DNA of 64,000 nt from Platycnemis pennipes (taxonomy: Eukaryota > Arthropoda > Insecta > Odonata > Platycnemididae). Of the stretch, positions 23,141 to 34,681 are shown piece by piece. The notes under the pieces are model-generated. The model made no database searches, had not been told where the DNA came from, and worked only from the letters and a program-made list of their open reading frames with translations. The first letter of the stretch is position 1. Every line of letters starts with the position of its first letter. The translations under genes were made by a program, and so were the position numbers. Location: contig OW121850.1 of assembly GCA_933228895.1 (NCBI GenBank), positions 34,853,773 through 34,917,772 on the forward strand, in the 5' to 3' direction.

Positions 23141-25536
23141 CAGTGAAACTTCCTCAAACGCGGGGGTTAACTTATGCAGATGCGCCGCGTTGCGCGAATC
23201 CGAGTTGGAGGAAGCATTGACCTTATGAGAATAAGGGGGTTCCGTTCCTAGATGGAAAAAATATTTTTTGGTCCATTTTTCCATAAATTTTACGAGTACC
23301 CATGCTTTCTTAAAAAGGCAATATTTCCCACATCTGAAGCAATTACAGCGGTATCTTATGGTAGACAAAAAACGTCCGTAAAATAAAATAGCAAGTCTAA
23401 GAATTCGCGTGATTTTACCTACGCCATTCAGACTCAATTTTATAAACGTGAAAAATGTATCTTTCCACTCATAAATACAAATAAGTATTCGCTGTAGACT
23501 TAAATTCTCTTGAGGCACCTCTGAACGCAAGGTTTATTTCAATTGATAGATTGAAAACTAATGGTGTCTGCACCAACTTTTCCGGCTGCTTCAAAACATT
23601 TTCCTCAGCTTAACCGTTATGGTGGGCTTTTCAGGCTCAAAATCCGCTAAATTACCAGCTTCGTTTTAATCATCACTCGATGACAACGCCAATACACACA
23701 ATTCATCAGCGATCAATTCCTCTTCATTAGACTCAGGTACCTTTTATACCGCAGTTTCATCCGGATTGTTTAATCCCTCCCCTCCGATTTCCATTAAGTC
23801 CTCGGCAGTATCAGGAAACCCTAGAAAGTTGCGAACAACATCAGACCAAAGTTTTTTTTCCAGCAACGGTTCACTGTTTCACTTCTCCCTTCATCCCAGA
23901 ATTCTTTTATTATTTCAATGGTCTTCAAAATATTTAAATGTTTCCAGCAGTCGCTTACTAAAAGGGACGAAATCGCTTCCAACATGGAAAGAATTTTGAC
24001 GAAACATATTTAAATTTAGTGCAATTTAAATGCACCAATGACGCCATGGTCCAAGGGTCGCAACAGAGAAGTAGTGTTGTATGGCTAGAATCCACCTAAT
24101 TGTCCACCATTACCTGCATTATCCACCAGGAGAACTTTATATGTCATAGTCTTTTTCATCTAGTACCTTTTCACATTGCGAACGAAGGAATGATCAAGCC
24201 TATCCTCAAATAGTCTTGCCATCGTGTTGCTCATCCAAAATACAGACAGTGACTTGGTCTTGTCCTTCAGTGACCTCATGTCCTTCAGTGAATAATATGG
24301 TCGGGTCAAAATGTATGTTTCCGAGAAACAAAGTATCATTTTACAAATCAAACGTTACTTAGTGATAAAAGGACAAGAAATAGCAGACTAGAGAGAATAA
24401 CGACCGAAAACGACATCATTCTATTACAAAAATTATCGAAGAAAAACCGGTCGGGTCAATATGATCTGACGCGACCAATTAAGGGTTAAATCCAGGTGCT
24501 AAGCGCACGTCTTTGGTAATCCATATTCACTGTGACATTTTTTCCAAATTGGTTCGTTTCCTCCGCATCGAAGTCTTGTTCCGGTCCATAATCACATCTT
24601 CCGATAAGATCCGTGAACAAAGCTGTGAAATTAGAGGCCACTTCATGATCAGTACTATCAGTATACACGAGTATACCAGAAATCCTCAAAGGAGCTGGAA
24701 GTGTTTATAAATTTATCAAACCACCCTCGGCTGGTTTTGAAATAAAATCCTCCAGTTCCAATTGTTAATATCCATGTTGCAGTTTTTAATGGCTATAAAT
24801 TTGAATCATTTTTCTTTTAATGATTGGTTCTTCTAAAGGCATATGCCTTTTCGCTTGACCTATAACCCAAATGTTCAAATGTCTCAACTAGTGTGTTTCG
24901 CTTGCTGGCAAAGGGCATGCTACCACATGCACCAGACCGTAGTCTCCATGAACTTCTTTCTCGAAGTTTATTCACCAATGTCAGTTTAACTTGCAAAGGT
25001 AACGCCTTCTTCCTTTTCATCCCAAGATCATCGTCAGCACTTTTGCCTGGTCTTTTTGGACCCGTTTCGATAAATGAACAAGGAGGAAAGCACATACTTC
25101 GTAATGCACGAGAATAATACTAAACGTATACATTAGATTAGTTTAAAACATTAGACTGATAAAAATTAAAAGAATCGTGCCGAAATACTGACACCGTTTG
25201 AATCCGACAAAGACCTTTTTTTTCGGAATCGAAAAGGAAATTAACAGGGTTAAGGAGAGAGTAAAAAATAATTAAATGTTGTGCTGGTGGTTGAGGGTCG
25301 ATCTGTGAGTGAAGTAAAAAAAGACTGAAATCTGTGTGGTGATGTAAATTAATGTGTTAGATTGTTTAGTCATTTTATCAGGTTTCATTTTGTCAGGGAA
25401 AAATGGTCCATGCATCATCCAACGGAAACCGCGTTAAATCGAAGCTTCATACCCCGTTTGGCGAAGCTTGGAACATTTAGAAACTGCGTAAATTACAATC
25501 CGCGTTGCTGGAGCCACGTTCGGGAAAGTTTCACTG
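23141..25536 (-). mobile_element. pogo/Tigger-like DNA transposon, complete ends, decayed
   Basis: The left terminus is CAGTGAAACTTCCTC and the right terminus, on the opposite strand, is CAGTGAAACTTTCCC. Both are flanked by TA (23139-23140 and 25537-25538). CAGTGAAAC termini with TA target duplication are typical of the pogo/Tigger branch of Tc1/mariner. The 2,396-bp span holds a degenerate minus-strand transposase. Size, ends and coding orientation fit one full-length copy. Confidence 0.85.
23620..25095 (-). pseudogene. pogo/Tigger-like transposase pseudogene
   Basis: Read on the minus strand, the pieces fall in family order across several frameshifts and stops. An N-terminal basic helix-turn-helix-like block (KRKKALPLQVKLTLVNKL, near 25010) comes first. 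Next is EQDFDAEETNQF (near 24570), where intact relatives have a D-E-T catalytic Asp, here apparently Glu. LSVFWMSNTMARLFED follows near 24210-24260, then VLLVDNAGN near 24105-24135 with the second Asp. NTTSLLRPLDHGVI (near 24035-24085) carries the third. The enzyme would have been a DDD-type cut-and-paste transposase with a CENP-B-like DNA-binding domain. The broken frame makes it non-functional. Confidence 0.85.
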
Positions 25537-25538
25537 TA

Positions 25539-28500
25539 GTTTGATTATATTGTTCCCCAGGATTAGTCAATTACCAGGTACAGAGAAGGCGGAAGTGACA
25601 GTGAAACTTATTATTCTGAATCCGCGGTGGAAAATGTTCTAGTTTAGCCACTCTCCAGAAATCACATCATAGTAAAATCAAAAGCAACATTGGCGATGAA
25701 ACGGCAAGCGCATCGGAATTCGTAAGTTCTCCATCATTAACCATTAAAAGTAAATGTAATGAATATTTTGTTTTAAAAATTGTGAAAAGTATGTTTTATA
25801 CTTGTAGTTGTTCGGTTGTGAAGAGACAAGATGAAATAGGTCAAGTTAAAATGTTTCAAGGAAATACTTCGGGACTGAAAAAGAACCTGAAAATTTTCCG
25901 CCTCGAGCAACGTATTCCTGTGTTTCCTTAAGAAATTTCGGTTATGAGAAAGAATGTACTGACGGAGGCAAACGTTCCATCGGAGAGAAGTTAAAAGAAA
26001 AGGATCAGGCCGTGAGACCAGACTGTCACCAAGTCCCGTCTCGTCTCACGGCAAAACCTTAATATATTAATTCCATAGTCGTATTTTTGGTGTAACACAT
26101 AGGCTTGGTTTAACCAAACGACCCAGTATTTGCCGAATTGTGAGTAGAACATATTCAAACTTTTCCCGCCCTTTTCTGTAAACAGTTGAAGTTTCATCGA
26201 CGTTGAGCGTTCCCGAGCGGGTGAGAACGTACGAATTTTGAAGTGCCGCGAAGAGTGTTCTACTCCAAAATGCAAGTAAGAAAGTGCTTGTATATCTCTT
26301 TTAAAGTATATTGCTAGATTAAATCATGCTTACTTACTTCATAAAGCTTTTTATTCCGTATAAATTGTATTATATAGTCCATTTTCGCCAATTTGTAATT
26401 CTGATGCGGTACACAGTCCCCTTTGATAGAATCACCTTCTTGATTGACTGGATATATAAGGACGGCAATCTATCGGAAAATATAGTAACATATGGATGCT
26501 AGAGCATGTGGATTTGCGGAATAATTCAATTATATTCCTCTTAGGCATGAATTACTCGCATTGATTTAGTAATTTAGCGGCCTTGATGTGGTAATTGAAA
26601 CTTGGTCCCCCATCCCTTCTTGTTGATTTCATCCCTTATCATCCTATGAGAACTGTTCAATTTTTTAATAACAATTGCTGCGATGCGTTAACCTAAAAAG
26701 TTCTGAGAAATACTTGGCGTTGTAGGAAAAGAGTCCCACCTTTAAGACGAAGGGAGAAGGCAAAGATGAATTAGCGAGCAGAATATTAGTCATGGCTATT
26801 AAGAGTCAAATTCATTTTTGGAGCATACTGAACGGACTGATCATCTTTACCACAACTATACAATTTATGTGACTTTTTTATGAATTTAAATAAAAGATCT
26901 ATCAAATTGCATAGGCTGGAATAATGTATTCAAAAGTGAATATCCATCTTATATATATGCGTAAATACAAGTGAATAATTCATTGTGGATCATTAAATTT
27001 TACAGCAATACGCGATCACATCCCAGTTTTAATTGCTGAAATAATTAATTCCCTATAATGCATGGGTAGACTAATGCAGAATGGGTTCCCGGGATTATTT
27101 ATTATTATTATAATTAGTATTCTACCGGTGAAGGTAGGTTCCCTGGATAATGGTATTTTAATTTTGCTCCTTTATCACATTCACAAAAGCATCACATAGG
27201 AAGCAGTCACATAAAAAAATTATGCAAGAATTATTAACAAGCATGTTGAAGTTAAATGCTGTTAATCCATCATAAATTGTACACATAAGTAGCACAGCTC
27301 CTGATACTTAGTAAAGGACTGTTATGGCTAGAGCAAGACTTTTAGTTGATGTAAATTAAATTCCATAATGAAGGATGATATTTTCGGGCAATATTGCATT
27401 TCGTTCATGGACGAAATGCAGTTTTTCCGGAAAAAATCATGCTTCATAGATAAGAAAAGCTGGGTGGGTTAGAGGTGGAGGGTTGGGTTGGGGGGAGGGA
27501 TTGCATTGTTTTGGGTGAAACCACTTGGTGGGCTGGGGATGGTGCTAATGGGGATGTGGGGTTTTTTTATTGGGGGATTTATATTGGTCATGTTTATTTT
27601 GATACCTGACACACATTTTGTTGAAAATGTCATAAGCATGCAAAACATCATAATATAAACACCAAATGTTGTAGTGATGTTGGTGCTGGAGAGCAGCTAT
27701 AAATAAATCTCCCAGTATCCTCTCTTATGTCAAGGGATCATTGTGGAATGAAGTACATTGGTGTTGAGGCATAGAAATGAAGATGTAGCTTCAAGCCATA
27801 GGACATAGTACATTGGTAGAGAGTTTGATAGATGATCATAATATGTACCTATAGGTTATGATTATAATCATCTCATGAAATAGTAAATGAGAATAGATGA
27901 AAAATACTTGTTTTATCTTTGATTATTCTTTTTGTTTCTTGTGCTGGGAATGTATGAAGTATTTTTATTTACATTATAAATATTTTCGCTTAAGATGAAA
28001 GTTTTCTGATGAATAGCCATATAGTTTTTAAAAAGGCCTTGTTCTATAGTGAACATTTTCAATTTTACAGAACCTACCATTCATTTGCAGATTTATTTCT
28101 ATGTACCAACTTGGCAAAAAATCCTCAAATATTCCTTTTGTAAATGTGACTTATGAAATGAAAGGTTCGTTTCATTTGTTACTTTATCTTATTATTATTT
28201 CCTATTGCTTGCATTTACCTACCCCTCTGATGTAAACATCCTATGTACCAGAAATATTCCTAGTGATTTTCTGAAAATATTGAAAACACACCAGGAGCAT
28301 TCCAATTAGCTCATGATGATATTCCCAGAATATTCTGAGGATACTCCTTTGCTGTTAGGGCTCCAGAGCAATGGAGCAGAGCAGGGAATGGATTTCTCTT
28401 CTGTATTTGCATCAATGAATTTTGGAGATATGTACCTATCAATTTTCCTTAACATCTGGCTGTGAGGATGATTTAGAGGAAGGAGAATTAAATAATGTTT

Positions 28501-28619
28501 TTACATCACTTGCCTGTATAGATAATTATGGTAACTAATCTTGTTAAGATTTGCGATGCATGAAAAAGAACTATTTGAAAGGTATTTTTGATAATTATCT
28601 GTGTGACACTTATTTTTCT
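25539..28619. other. Unassigned sequence
   Basis: About 3 kb without a recognised gene. It contains a G/T-rich tract at about 27463-27580 and simple TTA/TAA runs near 27100. The longest frame (minus strand 25991-26275, 94 codons) is not recognisable. Confidence 0.4.
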
Positions 28620-29290
28620 TTACTGGCCCTATGTTCCTTTCTGGGCTGTAGCATTTTCAGCAATATTCTTCTAGTTGACCTGATATTGTGACAATGCTTT
28701 CCAGTTTCTGCTCATTTCTTTTACATCGTACATGACCCGATCTATAACTACCTGATCTTTGGCCAACCTCATCTACTTTCTCCCATAGAATTTAACTATA
28801 TATCCCTGTATGGATTTCATTAGCACTTTGCCTCTGAGCTAAATGACCAGCCTGTCTCAATCTTACTAATTACACAATATTTGTGATTGTTCTTTGTAGA
28901 GAGTATATGGAGGTTGAGCACATTTCATCACTGTACGTACCTCATCCTGTATTTTTACCCTCGATAGATAGGGACTAATACACAGCTGTCTAGTCTTTTA
29001 CTGGTTGACTATAGTCAATATATATTGAACCAAATTCCTGCCAACCCATTTTATTATGAAATTCATTCTTGCATGGCCTGATAAGATTGAATCATTATAT
29101 CCATATCACCTACATATGTTAATATTGGAACTGATTTTTTGAGTATGGTGACTCTGCAGGTTAACCTCTCATCACCTTTTACAGAGCAGTGTTAAATGAT
29201 AAGCAGGCTGAAACTTCTCCCTGCCTTACACTACTTAGGATATCCATTGGTTTTGTCAGCATTTTTTGTTGCACTTTATTTTATTCACTG
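28620..29290 (-). pseudogene. LINE RT fragment, palm motif C and C-terminus
   Basis: On the minus strand ILTYVGDMDIMIQSYQAMQE (about 29045-29130) matches the LINE palm motif that is normally LTYADDIDIIGRS, with one catalytic Asp position altered to Gly. Downstream, VRLRQAGHLAQRQSAN (about 28810-28865) matches the RLRWAGHLAR block near the end of RTE-like and related LINE proteins. Frames change between the blocks. It may belong to the same insertion as the fragment at 30895-31120, separated by a later insertion. Confidence 0.65.
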
Positions 29291-29879
29291 TCACTTTCTA
29301 TACTGTATTTTCCATTTTTCTTTGAGCATAATATACCATATACTTTTTTACATGTTTATCTTGTGTATAGAGTGACCCCCTGATTTTTGCGTAATGCAGA
29401 ATTTCATTTTTCTCATGAACTCATGAGTAAGCAGCAACTATGGTAACTATCTTATGCATTAATTTGCAACAGTTGTTTTTTCATCAAGAAAATTCATTAC
29501 TCTGACTATTATTACATGACATTAACGGCCATAAATTTTGAAATGCAACCTTGTATAAGTTTAACTCACAACTCAAATGACCCTTTTTTTCAACCTGCTG
29601 TAAATGCTCTCTCGTGTAGAGGTTTGCCCTTAATTTTTCAATTTTGTATTCAATGGTTGACCTATACACGAGTATACATGGTAGTTGTTTTCCATTAATA
29701 AAATATGATTTATTGGACATTAAGGTATTTACATCTGCAATAGCCCTTGTCAAAAGTAACAACACTCACAAAATACAACTACGCCACAATACATCACAGC
29801 AACAAATACAACACAAATTCAAACTTACATACAAATACACTCATACAGATACAACACAACAAACACAAAAGGATATTAG
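29291..29879. other. Unassigned; 3' flank of the Jockey-like LINE fragment
   Basis: AT-rich. The part nearest 29880, with CA-rich stretches around 29755-29875, may be the 3' untranslated end of the adjacent LINE fragment. Confidence 0.35.
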
Positions 29880-30540
29880 AATATAATATCCTGATTTTTA
29901 ACCGCAAGATATTCATCAATTGAATGGAAGGCTTTTGTTGTCAGCCAACTTTGAGTAACAGTCTTAAATTTGGCAATAGAAATATTTTTGGCCTCTTGGG
30001 GCAAAGAATTAAATAACTTTAGCTTTAAAACATTAAAATGTACTTTTGTTTTACTAAACCTGCACTTTGGCACAACAAGTTTTTCTTTCAACCTATACAG
30101 ATGTAAACTCTTAATACACATAAATGTTTTCTTTAACATGACACAAACATTCATAAATATACATTCTACACATACTTAGGGTCATAATACCAAGTTGTTT
30201 AAAAATTGACCTAGAATGCTCTTGAGGGTGTGAGTTTGAAATGATTCTCACAGCTCTTTTTTGGAGGATAAAAATGTCCTTGGTCATAGGAGCTTGCCCC
30301 CAAAGTTCAATACCATAGTTTAGATGGAACTGAAAAAAATAAAAATAAATTGTTCTTAAATAGTCTTGAGGGATAAGCTGTAGTAATTTACACAACATGT
30401 AGATCGCCTTAGATAGTTTAACACAGGTGGGAGATATACATGATTCCCACTGTAACTGACTGTCTAGTTCTAAGCCTAGAAGCTTAATATTGGTGGTTAT
30501 ATTTAATGTGGTCCTGTTATGTTTTATAAACTATAAGTAG
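29880..30540 (-). pseudogene. Jockey/CR1-group LINE, C-terminal RT fragment
   Basis: The minus strand reads IKLLGLELDSQLQWES, then LSKAIYMLCKLLQL, then LNYGIELWGQAP, then LQKRAVRIISN. After a frameshift near 30130 it continues FNVLKLKLFNSLP and KFKTVTQSWL. These are the conserved thumb and post-RT blocks of Jockey/CR1-group LINE proteins (LGI-LD-L-W, then YGIE-WG, then LQKRA-R). The copy is 5'-truncated and frameshifted. Confidence 0.75.
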
Positions 30541-30894
30541 ATGACGTGTTCCAATCCAAATTTTGATTCTTCATCAATGTAATGCATGATCATGAAACAT
30601 TGTAGGAAGATGCTGTTGAGGTGAATATTTTGTGACCTCAAGAGTTTTTATGATGGCCAGGGCAGCTACTAGACATCCAGGTATTTGCAGCCATTTTTCG
30701 TTAACGATGTGATGGAGCGATATTCCAAAATTATGATGGAGCTACACTCATCCTCATTTCAAGCAATCAAATATGGCCAATTGTACATGGATTCATTATG
30801 CAGAGGTAAGTGCCCTAAGCCATTTGGCCTAAGATCTGGCATGAATCAAGGAAACAAATTGTACTGATTATTTGCAGCTATTGCTTCTGTATCA

Positions 30895-31120
30895 AGACCG
30901 TGCCATTATGCGTCTTCCACCATTTCCTCTGAATATATGGTAAACAATACTGGTGATAACAGAGAGCCCTGTCTAACCCCAGTCGTAATATAGCCCAATC
31001 CAAAACCCCATCGTCTGCTCTCACTCGTGCCATCTGGACCATGCATAAATTACGGATCTTTATCCTGTCTCTCTGATCCACTCCTATCTCTACAATATTT
31101 CCATTAACTTTTTTCACCTC
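30895..31120 (-). pseudogene. LINE RT fragment
   Basis: The minus-strand frame reads IVEIGVDQRDRIKIRNLCMVQMARVRADDG and then a degraded segment where relatives have GVRQGC-LSP-LFN-Y (here RALCYHQYCLP...IQRKWW). IRNLY-Q-A-VR followed by GVRQGC is the RT stretch between the first palm Asp and the second motif. Only this segment is present, so it is a remnant. Confidence 0.65.
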
Positions 31121-31205
31121 ACTCTGTTGAGTACCTTTTCAAAAACAACAAACAATGCAAAAACATTCTGATAACATTCTTATTTTCTTTCCACTAGTTT
31201 TCTCG

Positions 31206-31256
31206 TCACTGGAATTGCATCCCAAGTTAGGGCAACTTGGGATGCAATTCCAGTGA
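31206..31256. repeat. Perfect 23-bp hairpin
   Basis: The arm TCACTGGAATTGCATCCCAA continues to GTT (31206-31228), then a 5-base loop AGGGC, then an exact reverse complement (31234-31256). Confidence 0.95.
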
Positions 31257-31288
31257 TGCAGTCTAGTAGCTGCCCTGGCCATCATAAA

Positions 31289-31706
31289 TCCATATTTTTA
31301 GAGTTTGTTTTGAGGATTTGGCTACAGTGATTTACGACCATACCCTCAAAGACTAGCTCTAAAAAATATAAATAAAATCTTAAGCAAACTATTGCGCTTA
31401 TATAGGGGAACTTATTAAAACTTAATACAATGTTACAAAAAACCATAAGGATGTGAGAGTTTATTTTTATGATAAAATGCTTAAAAAAGGAATAAATTGT
31501 AAAAATGAGAATCCTTTAGTTCTTATATTCTATTAAAGTAACTAATGGTGTCTTTCATATTTTATACTAATAAAAAAATATGGGAAATATTGAATATTGC
31601 ACTACTAAAACTACACAGCTGGAACCTATATCTAACAAAAAGGTGGTCACTTTACTGCAGACATTATTTTGATAAATACTTTATACCACACCTTACAGCT
31701 ATATGT
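31289..31706. other. Unassigned AT-rich sequence
   Basis: No recognisable coding sequence or repeat. Confidence 0.4.
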
Positions 31707-31936
31707 AGCTCTCACGAAAGCTTATGGCATTCGGATGCATAGCGTTGTGCATGCATGCATGCATTTGTGTTGTTCGCATCATACTAATTCCATTTTTTTA
31801 AATGCACTCATGCATGGCACAAATGCCATGTCTTCGCTTTCCCTTATATCTCTTCTCCCTACCCCTTCCACCAAACTTTACCCCTTCATGACGTCTCCTT
31901 CTGTGGGTCTGAATGCCATAAGCTTTTGTGAGAGCT
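31707..31936. repeat. Foldback element with about 26-bp inverted ends
   Basis: The left end AGCTCTCACGAAAGCTTATG and the right end on the other strand, AGCTCTCACAAAAGCTTATG, continue as GCATTC in both. The 230-bp span has no coding sequence. It includes a GCATGCATGCATGC run at 31751. No clear target duplication, so the class is open. Confidence 0.65.
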
Positions 31937-32217
31937 GTACCAGTGAAATGTGCAAAAAATAAGGACATCTAAATAAACCAAACATTAATATTTGTCTTTC
32001 ATTAAGTGGAACCCATTTACATCATTATTCATAGCTCTTATTTACAAATTATATTGGTTAAAAACTCAAATAATAATGCTAATATAATGCAGATAAAATA
32101 AGTACTGGTGGTGGTGGTGGTACCATTGTGACTACCCTACCCTTAACGTCCTTTATACAGTAGTAGTTTTTTTCTTTGCTCACTTCACGAAGCAAATTTT
32201 TCTATAGCTTCAGTGTT
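31937..32217. other. Unassigned sequence with a GGT repeat
   Basis: AT-rich apart from a short (GGT)5 microsatellite near 32106-32121. Confidence 0.4.
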
Positions 32218-32310
32218 CATCATCATCATTGGTCAACAATCCTAGCATCGATTTTTGCTTGAAGGTTTTCGCAGCTTCTTTTATAGCTGTAGCTTTTACT
32301 TTCGGGAAAC

Positions 32311-33246
32311 TTGAGGCTTTCCATGATCATCAACAACATCCATCCAGACATCAAATTTACAAAAGAACTTGAAGAAGGAGGTTGTCTGCCTTTCCTAGAT
32401 GTCCTGGTTAAAAGGAAAAAGAATGGAAGCTTGGGCCATTCGGTATACCGAAAGACGACCCACACCGACAGATATTTGAATGCCGCGTCCCAATACCATC
32501 CACGGCAAAAGTCCTGCATAATTAAAACGTTAACCCACCGCGCCAAAATCGTGAGTGATGCTGAGCACCTCAACAGCGAAATAAAACATCTAATGTGGGC
32601 TCTGAAAGGAAATGGTTACAGTGACTCCTTCATAAAAAGAGCAATGAAAGAGAAGAAGCAGCATCCAAATGACGAAGATCGTAAGAAGAAGCCTTTGGCC
32701 TTCGGGAAACTTCCGTACATCTCAGGAGTCACCGACAGGATCGCATAAATCCTTCAGAAAAGCAACATCACCACTCACTTCTGTACGGTGGAAAAAATGA
32801 AAAACATCCTGCCATCGCCGAAGGATAGACATCCTCCCCTCCAATCCATGGGTGTATATGAGGTCCCCTGCCGCTGCGGCAGAAGCTACGTGGGACAGAC
32901 GAAGCGAGCCATCTCCCAGAGGCTTAAGGAGCATAAGAGAGCGATGGAGTTTCATAAATGGAATGAGTCAGCGGTCGCCGAACATTATGCCTCGAGCCCT
33001 GGGCATAAAATAATGTTCGAAGAAACACGAGTTTTGGCTGAGACAGAGGATTATTATCCACGCCTAATATGAGAAGCAGTAGAAATAGCTAAAAGGGGGA
33101 ATAGTTTCAATAGAGAGGATGGTTATAACCTGAGCCTTGTTTGGAAAGGTTTCCTGGCCCCTTCTAATGCACAACGGCTAACATCTTCCGTCCGAAATTC
33201 AAATCGGCACAACAATGGGGCAACGGACAGGGATGTTCCTATATAA
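32311..33246 (+). pseudogene. PLE-1 RT C-terminus plus GIY-YIG endonuclease, two nonsense codons
   Basis: A single frame runs from the truncation to TAA at 33244, broken only by in-frame TAA (32746) and TGA (33070). The N-terminal part carries IKFTKELEEGG then LPFLDVLV, the last conserved block of Penelope RTs. The C-terminal part has GVYEVPCRCGRSYVGQTKR, the GIY-YIG nuclease core (GVY ... YVGQT), with the downstream EH. FNREDGYNLSLVW near the end is also typical of PLEs. The RT palm is missing, so this copy cannot move by itself. Only two nonsense changes suggest fairly recent insertion. Confidence 0.88.
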
Positions 33247-33269
33247 GAATTAGACGAAGCCGTTTAACA

Positions 33270-33340
33270 CTTATTCTCTTGATAACGCTCCCAGTAGGAG
33301 GAGTGAAACGTCGAGTCGAAAATGAATCGCAAGCAGCATT
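33270..33340 (+). ncRNA. Degenerate hammerhead-like motif in PLE-1 3' end
   Basis: CTTGATAACGCTCCCAGTAG (33279-33298) is followed by GAGGAGTGAAACGTCGAGTC. The arrangement resembles the hammerhead order CTGATGA, stem, GAAAC, GTC, with a CTCC/GGAG stem. The first box is altered and the stem strand has extra bases, so it is probably inactive. Its position after the endonuclease frame is where Penelope ribozymes are known. Confidence 0.45.
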
Positions 33341-33362
33341 TCCCGAAAGTAAAAGCTACAGC

Positions 33363-33664
33363 AATCCTAGCATTGGTTTGATGCAGCCTTCCACTCGATT
33401 CTTCTATCGGCCAACCTCTTCATATTGACGTAGCTCCTCTTTTACATCCTTCACAACTTGGTCCATATATCTCATACGAGGCCTGCCTTTTCCATTCTTC
33501 CAGTTCACTTTTCCCTCAACGATTGTCTTCATCAGGCCATCGTGTCTTAAGATGATGCCTATTAAGTTGTCCTATCTTCTTTTTAAGGTTTTCAGTAGGC
33601 ATTTCTTCTCTTCCACTCTTCTTAAGACTTGACAGTTTAAAATCGGATCTTTCAACCAAGACCA
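33363..33664 (-). pseudogene. RTE copy 2, C-terminal coding end
   Basis: In the best minus frames the segment reads VLRRVEEKKCLLKTLKRR, then ILRHDGLMKTIVEGKVN and KNGKGRPRM. The same blocks close the plus-strand copy at about 40195-40350. The 3' untranslated region follows to the PLE insertion. Confidence 0.75.
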
Positions 33665-34045
33665 TTGACCGTAAGTCGGAGGCGGGGAGGGGATGGCTCT
33701 GGCTGTGGAAGGAAATGGTGCGGCTCTTACCTCGGCGGCACCATGGTGTGGGGTAGTACCCTGGGCAGTGGATCGCATTGCAAGGGACCATATCTCAGAA
33801 ACGCTTTAAGAAAGGTCAAAACAAATGAAAATTTGGCCCTTAATTTTGCATTTTGCAATTAATACTTTACATTTTTCATTAAAATAGTGCTTTTGCAGCC
33901 CAAAAAAATGTATATTTAGGCCTTGGGGCACGGGTTCCCATTAATTAAAAGTAACCAAATTTTAGGTGGTGAATATAAACTTCATTTCGATCATTTTGAG
34001 AGTAGGAAAACATAACTTTTCTAAATTCTGAGAAATAAGGGTCAC
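33665..34045. other. Unidentified interruption of RTE copy 2
   Basis: About 380 bp that do not match the corresponding part of RTE copy 1, where the RT motif C region should be. It begins GC-rich and becomes AT-rich. It could be an insertion with a deletion; no termini recognised. Confidence 0.5.
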
Positions 34046-34681
34046 CCTAGTGCACATCCTTGCCTCACTTCTTTCTTTATGTTGGGTCCTGATTTGATTA
34101 TGGCCACCTGGTTTTTATACAAGCTGTGGATAACTCTTCGGTCATTGTATGATACTCCAATTTCTTTCAGAATCTTTTGCATCATGTTCCAATCCACATT
34201 GTCAAATACCTTTTCCAAATCTACAAATGCAACAAACGTCTGTAGATTCTTCTCTATAAGTAGCCTGAGGCCCAAAATTGCTTCTCTTGTGCCCTTGTTT
34301 CTTCTGAACCCGAATTGGTCCTAATTCAGGAACTCCTCAGCTTTTTGTTCTATTCTTCTATAGATGATTCTTATCAATATCTTCGAGGCATATGTTATCA
34401 GGCTTATGGTCCTAAAATGTTTACAGTTCCCAGCCCTCTTCTTTTTGGCAATAGGGATGAAGATGTTCTTCTCAAAGTCCATGGTTATCTTTTCTGTAGA
34501 GTGCTTGTCGCAGATGATTTGTACAACTGAGTTAATGTCTTCTCTCCAGCGTTTTTTACTAGTTCGGCAGGAATATCATCTATTTCCAAAGCCTTATTTA
34601 TCCTCAGATCCCTTACAGCTGCTTCAAATTCTGATCTTAAGATTAGGGCTCCCAAATCATCCTTATCGAATTCATTTTACT
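34046..34681 (-). pseudogene. RTE copy 2, RT core
   Basis: The minus strand encodes LQTFVAFVDLEKVFDNVDW, the first palm motif with its Asp, then IGVSYNDRRVIHSLYKNQVA and VRQGCALG, the second RT motif, ending at the unidentified interruption. Upstream (toward 34680) the fingers region is present but frameshifted. The FADD motif is missing because of the interruption, so the enzyme is dead. Confidence 0.85.

Larger units (their letters stand above)
30647..31288. repeat. Perfect 28-bp inverted repeat enclosing an RT fragment
   Basis: Positions 30647-30674 and 31261-31288 are perfect reverse complements over 28 bases (left arm begins TTTATGATGGCCAGGGCAGC). The enclosed 586 bp include an RT fragment and, next to the right arm, an independent perfect hairpin. 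No target duplication was found. Confidence 0.85.
32252..33362 (+). mobile_element. Penelope-like element, 5'-truncated (PLE-1)
   Basis: The element is flanked by a 12-bp direct repeat CAATCCTAGCAT (about 32240-32251 and 33363-33374), a target duplication within the RTE 3' end. It starts with an inverted fragment of its own end: GCTGTAGCTTTTACTTTCGG at 32286 is the reverse complement of the segment at about 33338-33361. Such an inverted terminal segment is characteristic of Penelope insertions. Between them lies a frame encoding part of the RT and a GIY-YIG endonuclease. Confidence 0.85.

Noticed and set aside
25591..25605. ACAGTGAAACTT as a second Tigger-like terminus
   Set aside because: It is not preceded by TA and lacks an inverted partner; the element already has two well-placed ends.
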